Part shown: one piece after another, positions 25,985 to 33,898 of the stretch
How positions within the stretch are numbered: position 1 is the first letter of the stretch
How the letters are laid out: each line of letters starts with the position of its first letter
Assembly: GCF_009856295.1 (NCBI RefSeq)
Contig: NZ_WMEU01000001.1
Coordinates: forward strand, 124,001 to 188,000
Source: Pontibacillus yanchengensis
GTDB taxonomy: Bacteria; Bacillota; Bacilli; Bacillales; BH030062
Length of the DNA stretch: 64,000 bases
Reading direction: 5' to 3'
The notes under the pieces: model-generated
What the model was told of the DNA's origin: nothing
Seen by the model: the letters and a program-made list of their open reading frames with translations, nothing else
Database searches by the model: none
Translations under genes and position numbers: made by a program

Positions 25985-26348
25985 TCGCATAATTCGAGTA
26001 ATTACTACAATAAACTCTCAAGAATATATCATTTTGAAATTTCTGATAATTAAAAATCAGAAGATGTTATAATAAAATAAAATTAATAGGGAATTTATTT
26101 ATTCATATTTTTCTTGATTAGGCACCCAAAGAAATCAACTATCATATGTGAAGAATGATAGTGGCGAAGTATTTTGAAACTAGTTACAGATACGATGTGA
26201 AGGAAAGAATAATAAGAGGTTTACTCTACCTAAACGTGCAAAAGTTATATATAATAATGCTACCTGAAATTATTTGTAATAGAGAAGTTTAGAATGGCCT
26301 ACGGTTTGTATAAATTATAAACATAATAGTTAAGGAGAGATAAATAAA
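25985..26348. other. Intergenic region without a recognised gene
   Basis: This AT-rich stretch holds a possible extended -10 (TGTTATAAT at about 26065-26073) facing the plus strand and a short inverted repeat TTCTGAT / ATCAGAA (26041-26062). I see no coding remnant. The RHH-type gene that follows has its own AAGGAGA ribosome binding site. Confidence 0.4.
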
Positions 26349-26720
26349 ATGTGGAAATCAGTAAATGGATCATTAGTTCATACGACAGATATAAGTAGAG
26401 TGAAGTTCAGAACGAATATTAGTAAAACAGTACTTGAGAGACTAAAAAATGTAGCTGATAAAAACAATACTCATGTAAATTATTTAATGGAAACAGGTTT
26501 AGAATACGTTTTATCAGAAGGAGTTATAACGTTTAATAAAGATTTAAGACCAAAAGATCGAACTCAGTATAAAACTACATACGATAAAGAGTTGTTAGAG
26601 AAAGTTAAGGAATTTGCTAAAGAACATAACTTATATATAAATGATGTTATTGAGTATAGTGCTGATTTTGTGAATATAGAGAATAGTAAGAAGAGGGACC
26701 ATAAACATAGAACAGAATAA
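26349..26720 (+). CDS. Small protein with two ribbon-helix-helix-like repeats
   Basis: The 123-residue protein appears built from two similar units: VKFRTNISKTVLERLKNVADK...YLMETGLEYVLS (about residues 18-56) and YKTTYDKELLEKVKEFAKEHN...DVIEYSADFV (about 74-110). Each has a short strand followed by two helices, as in Arc/CopG DNA-binding proteins, so a single chain could act as a pseudo-dimer. Lys/Arg-rich linkers and tail fit nucleic-acid binding. I know no exact function; similar bacillar proteins are often left hypothetical. The ATG has AAGGAGA 9-10 bases upstream. No toxin gene is adjacent, which argues against a simple antitoxin. Confidence 0.65.
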   Translation: MWKSVNGSLVHTTDISRVKFRTNISKTVLERLKNVADKNNTHVNYLMETGLEYVLSEGVITFNKDLRPKDRTQYKTTYDKELLEKVKEFAKEHNLYINDVIEYSADFVNIENSKKRDHKHRTE

Positions 26721-26999
26721 GCTTTATTTTTTTATATCTTTTAACGCCCCGAACATAATATATATTATAGGAACTCTTTCCTGAACAATAACTTGTGTCT
26801 CATAAACCCAGTATACTTAAGATAGTGAGACAGAATTGAAAAAATGCTGTTACATCAACTTCTTATAATAAACATTATGTGAAAGCTATTCGGCTAACTT
26901 GACGATAATTTATTGGACTGTCTCCATAAGTTCCTGTGTCGTCCTATAATATGTTGGTTTCCGGATATAAGTTGGTGGTACGTCCAAATAATCCTATTC

Positions 27000-27579
27000 T
27001 TGGAGGTCATTCTCATTGGAAATCTGGACGAATTTTTACTCTATCTCGAAGTTGAACAAAATTACTCCAACAACACGCTTATTGGCTATGAGTCCGATTT
27101 AAAAAGCTTTTTGCACTTTTTGGAGCAACATAAACGCTCGACTAATGTGGATGATGTAAATCCAACAATTGTTCGTCGGTTTATCCAGTTTCAAATGGGA
27201 AAAGCTCATGTCAGCCCGCGGTCGATGCAGCGTCGTATTTCGTGCTTAAAGTCGTTTTGTAACTACTGCTTAACGAATAATCTGCTTTCTTCTGACTTCA
27301 TGGCTGGCATCAAATATCCCAAATCGGATACCAAGCTTCCTGTATATATGAACCTACAGGAACTGAAACAACTGTTTGCAGGTTTGGATAAAGATGAACG
27401 CCCCCTCTCCCTTCGCAACGAAGCCATGATCAAACTGCTTGCGACAACTGGCATGCGGAAACAGGAACTCATCTCGTTGACCTGGGATCAGCTCGACTTC
27501 TATAATGAGACCATTCGGATTTTTGGAAAAAAAAGAGCGCCTCCTCCCCCTTCATTCCATGGTTGTTCCTATCATTGTT
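27000..27579 (+). pseudogene. Truncated, frameshifted XerC/D-type tyrosine recombinase
   Basis: The fragment contains the SAM-like N-terminal core-binding domain (LDEFLLYLEVEQNYSNNTL, then GYESDLKSFLHFLEQ and RSMQRRISCLKSFCNY) and the start of the catalytic domain with the first Arg in TTGMRKQELISLTWDQLDF. In the run of eight A residues at 27528-27535 the frame slips; in the other frame the protein continues KERLLPLHSMVVPIIV and then homology stops near 27579. The remaining catalytic residues (His-x-x-Arg, Tyr) are missing. GGAGGT precedes an ATT codon at 27015 but no normal start. Base composition is richer in GC than the surroundings, which suggests transfer. It abuts another truncated gene at the break. 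Confidence 0.8.
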
Positions 27580-27584
27580 GTTAG

Positions 27585-27876
27585 GTATTTCAGTAGTGAT
27601 GTTTATATGTATATCAAAATTTTCGTTTGGAGATGTGAAGACAGCATTCATTTCCCCTTTAGGCAAGTAATTTAGATTATAATACTGATTATAGAACTGT
27701 ACACTTGCTTTACATAGTACAATTAAGGTGGTAAGAAGCCATTTCTTTGGAAACCTCCTCTTTTTTCTAAAGTCCGAACAATAATTCTCCTTATGATGTA
27801 TCCTCCTCTCTCTTACTCTTTTAAGAGATTTAACATATTCTTTTACTTTTTGTTCTATTAATGGTATATATGCCAA
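27585..27876 (-). pseudogene. Truncated gene for a DUF5412-like membrane-anchored protein
   Basis: The minus-strand frame encodes a basic N-terminus, a hydrophobic segment (KKWLLTTLIVLCKASVQFY) and YLPKGEMNAVFTSPNENFDIHINI, which resembles the start of the DUF5412 family (LPKGE, then a short Ser-Pro-Asn turn and strands). The frame then runs past the junction at about 27580-27588 into antisense integrase sequence, so the C-terminal half is lost. The exact start is unclear; several GGAGG-like sequences precede it, but in-frame ATG occurs only at 27876. Function unknown. Confidence 0.5.
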
Positions 27877-27898
27877 ATGTTTACATAAAATAATGAAA

Positions 27899-27912
27899 TG
27901 TAAGCGCTATAA
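27899..27912 (+). promoter_or_regulatory. cre-like site overlapping a -10 element
   Basis: TGTAAGCGCTATAA fits the catabolite-responsive element consensus TGWAANCGNTNWCA with one mismatch and overlaps TATAAT (27908-27913). The nearest units are the 39-codon ORF downstream and the truncated gene on the minus strand. Function is unproven. Confidence 0.4.
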
Positions 27913-27932
27913 TAACATGGGAGGGATCTATC

Positions 27933-28052
27933 ATTATTAAGATTAAGAAAATTATAGGTTTTTTTCTAAACACAAAAATGAGTATTTATGATCCGAGAGT
28001 CTTCGAAGAAAAAGATGAAGTCACAAAAAAAAGAGAAATGAAATTAAATTAA
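27933..28052 (+). CDS. Possible 39-residue peptide with ATT start
   Basis: GGAGGG (27920-27925) lies 7 bases before an ATT codon that opens a 39-residue frame: IIKIKKIIGFFLNTKMS, then YDPRVFEEKDEVTKKREMKLN. It is lysine-rich with a short hydrophobic patch. A TATAAT lies upstream and a hairpin terminator follows about 65 bases after the stop, so promoter, ribosome site, ORF and terminator line up. The non-standard start and the very short distance from -10 to ribosome site keep confidence low. It may instead be the tail of a decayed gene. Confidence 0.25.
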   Translation: MIKIKKIIGFFLNTKMSIYDPRVFEEKDEVTKKREMKLN

Positions 28053-28116
28053 GGGAATTATCAAGATAACATATAGTCCATACCTATTTTGAAAAGATTT
28101 CAGAACAACCAAGGAA

Positions 28117-28153
28117 ACCAGGAGAATTTCAAATTTTCCTGGTCTTTATTTTC
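28117..28153 (+). terminator. Hairpin terminator between the 39-codon ORF and the cdd1 pseudogene
   Basis: Arms ACCAGGAGAA / TTTTCCTGGT are followed by CTTTATTTTC in the plus direction. The stem could also serve the convergent minus-strand pseudogene, though its T-run there is weaker. Confidence 0.6.
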
Positions 28154-28606
28154 TAATCATACCAAGCCTTTTTAGGTCTGTTTTCAAGGAAACCTACTAT
28201 CTCTCGATAAGCCTTTCTTTCTTCTGTTCAAACCACTGTTTGCTGCTATTAGGGTTATTTGCGTAGTTGATTACACAACGAATTTGGTCTTCCACACAAC
28301 TATCAATACATAAACCTAACTCTTGCTCTAATTGGTCAAAAAGCTGAGCGCCATCCTCATTTTTAATTTCCGAAAAGGCAAAAATATTCAACATAAATAC
28401 CAACTTTTCAGCTAGTTTATACCAATAGAAAGAACAGTTTAAAAATCAGCCAATCCATTTAAAGTCTCAGCTTCTCCAACTGGAATATCGAGCATGTTAG
28501 CTATTTGTTATGTATTAAAAGCATGTATATCGCTCATTTTGAGTTTAGCTTTTCGAAGTATTGATTTTTCTGCCTCAGATAGTGGCAATTTGGTAGTTGA
28601 ACTCAA
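28153..28606 (-). pseudogene. Decayed Cdd1-family helix-hairpin-helix protein gene
   Basis: Reading the minus strand from a TTG at 28606 (AAGGAG 8 bases upstream) gives MSSTTKLPLSEAEKSILRKA..., a nonsense TAA after IHAFNT, then QIANMLDIPVGEAETLNGLADF, SIGI, and after a frame change KLAEKLV...KNEDGAQLFDQLEQELG and VEDQIRCVINYANNPNS. A further frame change gives ERKAYREIVGFLENRPKKAWYD and a stop at 28153. Joined together these cover a whole Cdd1-type ('pathogenicity locus', HHH) protein. At least one nonsense codon and two frameshifts are present, so it is non-functional. The 68-codon open frame at 28197-28403 is its central-to-C-terminal part and not a separate gene. Confidence 0.82.
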
Positions 28607-28672
28607 AAAATTCTCTCCTTTATCAAGGAACTAATAGCGCTTACTTATCTTGTTAGCATTATTGTTTTGAAG

Positions 28673-29245
28673 TTACTGTAGAGTTGATTCAATCTTCTTA
28701 AAAACAGAAGAGTAAACCCCTTGAACATTATCCCTCTGAAATTCATCATTCTCCACCCGGTAACCAAATCTGAACGTTTTGAATTCTTCTTTTGATTTTG
28801 GGTACCAAAGACCGGTAATAAAATCTTGAGTGTCATTAACTCTATCTTCATATTTTTCATAGCTGATTTGATTTTCCATGTTGATAAAAGGCATGTGTGA
28901 TGCTTTCGATCTAACAAAAAATACTGGAACTTCAAGTGATTGATACGCATCTCTATACTTTTTGTGTGCTGCTTCACCTAAATATTCTTCCATAATAAAG
29001 ACTGCATTATATTTATTCTTAGGGATATTTATTACCTCTGATAACTTTATTTCATGGAAGGTTACCTGTTCTTCTTTAACGTTTGGAGTGTCTCCTATTA
29101 TTGCAATTGTGAGAGGAGTTCCTTTATATAGATCGGAGCTATTATTACTTTCAATTGCTTTATAATTCGTATTCATGACAGAACCAATAAATATACCAAT
29201 AAATGCTAGAACAAGAACAATGATTAAAAATAGTAAATTTCTCAT
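28673..29245 (-). CDS. Hypothetical membrane-anchored or secreted protein
   Basis: The 190-residue protein is not a family I recognise. An N-terminal helix (NLLFLIIVLVLAFIGIFIGSV, residues about 3-23, shown here in part) is an uncleaved anchor or signal peptide. The outer part contains two alpha/beta-type strands: PLTIAIIGDTPNVKEEQVTF and YNAVFIMEEYLGEAAHKKY, then VPVFFVRSK, giving the feel of a small Rossmann-like receptor domain. The ATG has GGAGGAAT directly upstream. Intact frame and good ribosome site argue for a living gene inside an otherwise decayed neighbourhood. Function unknown. Confidence 0.7.
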   Translation of the reverse strand: MRNLLFLIIVLVLAFIGIFIGSVMNTNYKAIESNNSSDLYKGTPLTIAIIGDTPNVKEEQVTFHEIKLSEVINIPKNKYNAVFIMEEYLGEAAHKKYRDAYQSLEVPVFFVRSKASHMPFINMENQISYEKYEDRVNDTQDFITGLWYPKSKEEFKTFRFGYRVENDEFQRDNVQGVYSSVFKKIESTLQ

Positions 29246-29612
29246 TTAATTCCTCCATCATAATATTTTGGAATCAAAAATTAAACAAAGATTACTTAAT
29301 CCATTTAACTTAACCAGGGACTGTTAATACAATAGCAATATGTATTAGTGTAATTGTGATAATTGTTAACAATATGAAAATTCATTAAGTCAATAACTCC
29401 TTTAAGTGCTGTTTTATATACCCCACCACCAGTCTTACATGTTTTGATAGTTATATAACTCCAACAACTGAATGCTATTCAGAAACCCATAAGCACTAAT
29501 AAAAATTTCAACAATTAATTTATGAGTATCAGAAATAAAGAAGTTCGCCTAAGTACTAAATTTAACATAAAATTCCACAAATGTATCTAATAGTATGGAT
29601 TCCATCACATAG
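29246..29612. other. Intergenic region without a recognised gene
   Basis: This AT-rich region separates the hypothetical protein from the end of cadA. On the minus strand a TTGACT (about 29390) could be part of a promoter for the hypothetical gene, with a nearby ATTGTTAAC-type inverted repeat. I see no coding remnant. Confidence 0.4.
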
Positions 29613-29643
29613 CAAAAAAACGCTTGGATTGGATCCAAGCGTT
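29613..29643 (-). terminator. Terminator of the cadCA operon
   Basis: A perfect 11-base stem, AACGCTTGGAT / ATCCAAGCGTT, with an A-run on the left gives a T-run on the minus strand about 50 bases after the cadA stop. Confidence 0.88.
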
Positions 29644-29694
29644 AAATAATAAGCCCTTCAAACTATGATTTTACTTCAAAAACGATATTATCCC

Positions 29695-32247
29695 CTATTT
29701 TTGCCTTAATAACCTCATACTATTAAGAATAACAACTAATGCTGCACCGGTATCACTTAGAACGGCCATCCATAAGGTTAAGAAGCCAGGGAATATCAGG
29801 ACCAGTGCTGCTAATTTAGTTATGACTGAAAACCAAATATTTTGTTTAATAATAGTCAATGCTCTACGGCTCAAACGAATAGTGTGTGGTAATTTCTCTA
29901 AATTATCTGCCATGAGTACAATGTCGGCAGTTTCCATGGCTGTATCTGTTCCGGCACCACCCATTGCAATCCCGAGGTCAGCTGTTGCTAGAGCTGGTGC
30001 ATCATTGATTCCATCTCCAACCATAGCAACGCGCTTTCCTTCATGCTGAAGTTTCTTAATGGCCGAAACTTTATCTTCTGGTAATAGTTCAGCAAAATAA
30101 CGATCAATACCTGTGTCGTTAGCGATTTTTGTTGCTGTTTCTTCATTGTCTCCAGTCAACATTACCATCTCATTCATTCCTACTGCTTTGAGTGTCTTAA
30201 TGGAATGTACAGTAATATCACGGATCGTATCTGCCACAGCAAATATACCAAGAATCTTCTTATGAGTACCTACCACAACCATTGTATTTCCTGTTCCCTG
30301 TAAAGCATGGATACGTTCTTCTATTTGTTCTAGAGTTACGTTTAATTCTTTAAACAACTTAGGGTTGCCAGCAAAGTATTCGACACCATCTATTGTTGCT
30401 TGAGCTCCTTTTCCAGCGATTGCTTGAAAAGCTTCCCCATTTTTAGCCAGGATATCTCGTTCTTCTGCGTAGGTGGTGATGGCTTTAGCAATAGGATGAG
30501 TAGAATACTCTTCTATTGTTCTTGCAATAGCAATGAGCTCTTCTCTGTTGTCGTTAAGGCTAATTACTTCTGTTACCTTTGGTTTTCCCTCTGTTAACGT
30601 TCCTGTTTTATCAAAAGCAATTGCTTGAATTACGCCAGCTTTTTCTAAAAACGTACCTCCTTTGATTAATACCCCTCTCTTAGCTGCATTGCCAATAGCA
30701 GAAACAATAGCTACAGGTGTAGAAATCACAAGAGCACAAGGACACGCCACTACTAATAAGGCAAGCCCTTTGTAGAGCCAATCTCCCCAGGTGCCAAAGC
30801 CTAATAGTGGAGGAAGCACCATAACAAAAAGGGCTAATACAAAAACAATTGGAGTATAGACACTGGCAAAACGATCAACATAAGCTTGAGTAGGAGCTTT
30901 TTGCTCCTGTGCTTCTTCAACTAGATGAATAATCTTGGCAATCGTTGTATCTTCCACGAGTTTCGTTACTTTTATTTCTAAAGATCCATTTTCGTTGACC
31001 GTACCAGCATAAACCGTATCCCCTTGTTGTTTTTCTACAGGTAAGGATTCTCCTGTGATAGGGGCTTGATTAATACTGGATATTCCAGTTAGGATTTCAC
31101 CATCAAGGGGGATTTTTTCACCTGGTTTGACGATGATAATATCATTAATCTCAACTTCTTTGACGGCCTTACGAATTAGTTGCTCACCGATTTTAACGGT
31201 AGCTTCTGAAGGTGTTAGGTTCATTAAACTTCTAATAGAGTCACGAGTGCGTTCGATTGATCTGCTTTGCAGTGTATTTCCTAAAGCGAAGAGCCAGACT
31301 ACCATAGCTCCTTCAAACCATTCACCAATAAAAGCTGCTCCAATTGCTGCGGATGCCATCAGAACATTCATGTCAAGAGATCTACTTTTAATTGCATAAA
31401 AAGCACTTCTTGCTGGTTTAAAACCACCTATGAGAATAGCAGTGCCATATAAGACCATAGATAAGCTTGAAACAAGATTTGCAAAGGAAGCAATCGCACC
31501 AAGCGCTAGAAATATTCCAGATAGGGTGGTCGCAGAACCTAACAACATTTTTTTATCAGCTGCTTGCTTGTTGTTTTGTTCAGAGGACTCTAACCCAGCA
31601 TCAAAACCTGCTTTTTGTACTTCTTTTACTATGTCTTTTGAAGTTGTAGCATGCTCTATTCTCATGTTTCCAGTGGAAAAGTTCACACGAACCGTATGCA
31701 CATTGGGATTCTTACTCAAATGATTTTCGATTGTTTTGGCGCAAGAACCACAATCCATCCCTTCAATTCTGTAAGTCTCTTGGCTGATATTAGAGTCGAC
31801 AAGAGCGGCCTCAAAACCTAATTTTCTGACTTGCTTTGGAATTGTGCTATAAATGGAAGGGTCCTCCGCTACGACTGCCATCTTTCCAGTTCCATAATTC
31901 ACTTGTACCGTTTGAATTCCGTCAGTCTTCCTTAACCCTTTTTCAATGGTAACTGCACATGAAGGACAGTCCATTCCCCTAATGTTATACTCCACAATAT
32001 TATGTTTATCATTTCCCTCGTTACCCTCTTCCTGTGTGTTTTTAGTGCTTTCATTGTTGCTGCTGCAGCAAGATGTGGTGCTTGTTTCCTTTTCACAACA
32101 AGGTGATGCACTTTTATTTTTATCTTTGTCTTGATTCATCTTGGTTTCTTCCCCAGAGCAGCAGGAATTGGTAGTTTGGGGAGCTTCTGCATTATCCAGC
32201 TTATTAGAACAGCAACTTGATTGTTGGTCTTTTTCTATTTGACTCAT
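29695..32247 (-). CDS. cadA: Cd2+/Zn2+/Pb2+-exporting P1B-type ATPase with Cys-rich N-terminus
   Basis: The 850-residue ATPase expels soft divalent metals across the cell membrane. Residues 1-80 are an unusual hydrophilic extension with four Cys-Cys pairs (12-13, 29-30, 50-51, 60-61). Two metal-binding HMA domains follow, with GMDCPSC (Cys94, Cys97) and GMDCGSC (Cys166, Cys169). The transport core has the actuator TGES, the membrane CPC in VVACPCALVIST (about residue 502), the phosphorylation site DKTGT (about 543) and MVGDGINDAPALA. The CPC motif and the CadC-type regulator upstream fit Cd/Zn/Pb rather than copper. The ATG is about 30 bases after cadC. A terminator closes the operon. Confidence 0.95.
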   Translation of the reverse strand: MSQIEKDQQSSCCSNKLDNAEAPQTTNSCCSGEETKMNQDKDKNKSASPCCEKETSTTSCCSSNNESTKNTQEEGNEGNDKHNIVEYNIRGMDCPSCAVTIEKGLRKTDGIQTVQVNYGTGKMAVVAEDPSIYSTIPKQVRKLGFEAALVDSNISQETYRIEGMDCGSCAKTIENHLSKNPNVHTVRVNFSTGNMRIEHATTSKDIVKEVQKAGFDAGLESSEQNNKQAADKKMLLGSATTLSGIFLALGAIASFANLVSSLSMVLYGTAILIGGFKPARSAFYAIKSRSLDMNVLMASAAIGAAFIGEWFEGAMVVWLFALGNTLQSRSIERTRDSIRSLMNLTPSEATVKIGEQLIRKAVKEVEINDIIIVKPGEKIPLDGEILTGISSINQAPITGESLPVEKQQGDTVYAGTVNENGSLEIKVTKLVEDTTIAKIIHLVEEAQEQKAPTQAYVDRFASVYTPIVFVLALFVMVLPPLLGFGTWGDWLYKGLALLVVACPCALVISTPVAIVSAIGNAAKRGVLIKGGTFLEKAGVIQAIAFDKTGTLTEGKPKVTEVISLNDNREELIAIARTIEEYSTHPIAKAITTYAEERDILAKNGEAFQAIAGKGAQATIDGVEYFAGNPKLFKELNVTLEQIEERIHALQGTGNTMVVVGTHKKILGIFAVADTIRDITVHSIKTLKAVGMNEMVMLTGDNEETATKIANDTGIDRYFAELLPEDKVSAIKKLQHEGKRVAMVGDGINDAPALATADLGIAMGGAGTDTAMETADIVLMADNLEKLPHTIRLSRRALTIIKQNIWFSVITKLAALVLIFPGFLTLWMAVLSDTGAALVVILNSMRLLRQK

Positions 32248-32278
32248 TTTATGTTCCCCCTCTATACGTCCACAAGAG

Positions 32279-32665
32279 TTATGATTCCTTTGAGTGAACC
32301 AAAGCTATCGAAACTAGTTGATGTACATGATCATCTGCTAAAGAGTAAAAAACAAGCTTTCCTTCTTTTCGATATTTAGCTAATTTCATGTTACGCAACA
32401 ATCTTAAATGATGGGAAGCTGTAGCCGTCGTTGAGCCAATAATATTAGCCACATCACAAACACAAAGCTCTTTTTCTATTGATAATGCATAGGCAATTTT
32501 CATTCTCGTAGCGTCTGATAGTGCTTTAAAAATTAATTCTACGCCTTCCACCTTTTCTATTTCTGGTTGTACTCTTAGGACGACTTCCTCATCATAGCAA
32601 AATGTATCACACGTTTCTTTATTGGATTGTTTTATTACTTTTTCACTCAATTTATACACCTTCAT
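32279..32665 (-). CDS. cadC: ArsR/SmtB family metal-responsive repressor
   Basis: The 128-residue winged-helix repressor has the CadC pattern: N-terminal Cys residues in ETCDTFCYDEE (about residues 17-27) and the helix motif ELCVCDVANI (about 66-75), which together form the soft-metal sensing site of CadC. The DNA-reading part is TTATASHHLRLLRNMKL. It should repress cadCA and release DNA when Cd2+, Pb2+ or Zn2+ binds. The ATG start lacks a clear ribosome binding site. Just upstream lie a promoter and a perfect inverted repeat that matches known cad operators in sequence character. It is first in the two-gene operon. Confidence 0.92.
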   Translation of the reverse strand: MKVYKLSEKVIKQSNKETCDTFCYDEEVVLRVQPEIEKVEGVELIFKALSDATRMKIAYALSIEKELCVCDVANIIGSTTATASHHLRLLRNMKLAKYRKEGKLVFYSLADDHVHQLVSIALVHSKES

Positions 32666-32693
32666 TCAAATAATTGTTTTAATGTTTGTTTAT

Positions 32694-32750
32694 AGTGTAT
32701 GTTTTTGTTCTTCCAAGGTCAACAGAAAATATTCAAATGGGCATTTGAAT
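32694..32750 (-). promoter_or_regulatory. cadCA promoter and CadC operator candidate
   Basis: On the minus strand, TTGACC (complement of 32717-32722) and TACACT (complement of 32694-32699) are 17 bases apart. Nine bases upstream of the -35 lies the perfect inverted repeat ATTCAAATG-N2-CATTTGAAT (32731-32750), which shares the TCAAAT/ATTTGA arms of CadC operators. A second TTCAAATAA half-site lies near the cadC start. Confidence 0.7.
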
Positions 32751-32778
32751 AAAAAGACTTCCTAAAGTTAGGAAGTCT
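32751..32778 (-). terminator. Terminator after the C45 hydrolase pseudogene
   Basis: Stem AGACTTCCTAA / TTAGGAAGTCT with a very short loop is followed on the minus strand by TTTTT, directly before the cad operator. Confidence 0.75.
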
Positions 32779-32818
32779 ATACATCTCGTTACACCAATAA
32801 GAAGAAATATTATAGCTC

Positions 32819-33701
32819 TTATTCAATATAGCCTTTTAAAACCTGTACATTTATATCTTCACCATCCACCCACTTTTGCAAATCCATATCTAATACTTGA
32901 TTACTTTGAGCAATAGAGGTTAAGATCCTTGAATTTTGATAGGGGTATGAAAATGTATGTAGTGTTCCAAATTGATTTTCATAATCAGTAAAGTAAACTG
33001 GAGAGTTCTTACATTTAAACATGTTGAATAGTTCGTGTTGGAAAAGATATCCACCTTTAAACAAATTCAAGTAGTCGTTTCTCTTTATAGACCCTTCTAT
33101 ATTTGTTCGATTCTTACTTTTTAGCAGTTTGGTTTGAAAATGATTCACACAGGTTAATGATGCACCATCATTCCTTACCGCAACTTGTTCTGGACTAGCT
33201 TCTACAACAGCTATATTTCCTTCTCGATCTCCTATGGAAAAATTATAGCAAGCAGCGTGAGGGATTTCTTTAAGCAAAGACACCGCTTCATCTAAGGAAG
33301 AACACGTATCTAAAACCATTCGTATCGAAATCCACGGTGATACCCCTTTTCTATAATCCTCATGACTAACAAAATGCAACCTTAAGACTAATCCTTCTTG
33401 GTCTACTCCATCATGCCTACCTAGAATTTGAAGATTATACCCTACTGATGCTAACCGCTTCTTCAGGCTGAACTAAACTAAAAATACTGTCATAATAATC
33501 TGGAGAAGCCAATCCTTCTAACTCTTCCAACAGATTTGGAGCATATGTTTCATATATAGATTTCATATTGTCATGATCCATCCCTTGCTTAGTAAGTTCT
33601 TTCCATACTATCAAGGTATTTCGAATCATCCTTCCTGTAAGAACCCCAATTTGAAACGAAGTATCTCTTGTTTGAAACACATTAACGTAAAAGTCTGACA
33701 T
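32819..33701 (-). pseudogene. C45 (acyl-CoA:6-APA acyltransferase-like) hydrolase gene with deletion and frameshift
   Basis: The N-terminal part (SDFYVNVFQTRDTSFQIGV, LLEELEGLA) and the C-terminal part (GVSPWISIRMVLDTCSSLDEAVSLL, HAACYNFSIGDREGNIAVVEAS) match linear-amide hydrolases of the peptidase C45/AAT type, Ntn enzymes that cut themselves at an internal Cys. The frame shifts near 33450; in the other frame ASVGYNLQILGRHDGVDQEGLVL bridges the two (given here in part). The segment that should hold the GC catalytic site between ELEGLA and SPDYYDSIF is missing, so the gene cannot make an active enzyme. It keeps its terminator. Confidence 0.78.
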
Positions 33702-33807
33702 AATAGGTATCCTTTCATGACCATCAGAGTTTCTAGCTCTATTATATTTATTATGTTCACTAAGTTCCTGTTATTTTGTGCTTCGATTAGACAGATTTCT
33801 TCCTGAA

Positions 33808-33848
33808 AGAAAAAAAGGAGCTAATGATTTTAAAAAGCATCATTAGCT
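33808..33848 (-). terminator. Terminator of topB
   Basis: Stem AGCTAATGAT / ATCATTAGCT with an A-run on the left gives a T-rich tail on the minus strand, about 50 bases after the topB stop. Confidence 0.82.
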
Positions 33849-33898
33849 TATATTAGCTTTATAGATGGGATAATTTGAGGTTGAATTATTGGATTAAA

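Noticed and set aside
26913..27000. N-terminal extension of the integrase frame
   Set aside because: The residues before the core-binding domain show no family character and lie upstream of the likely GGAGGT ribosome site.
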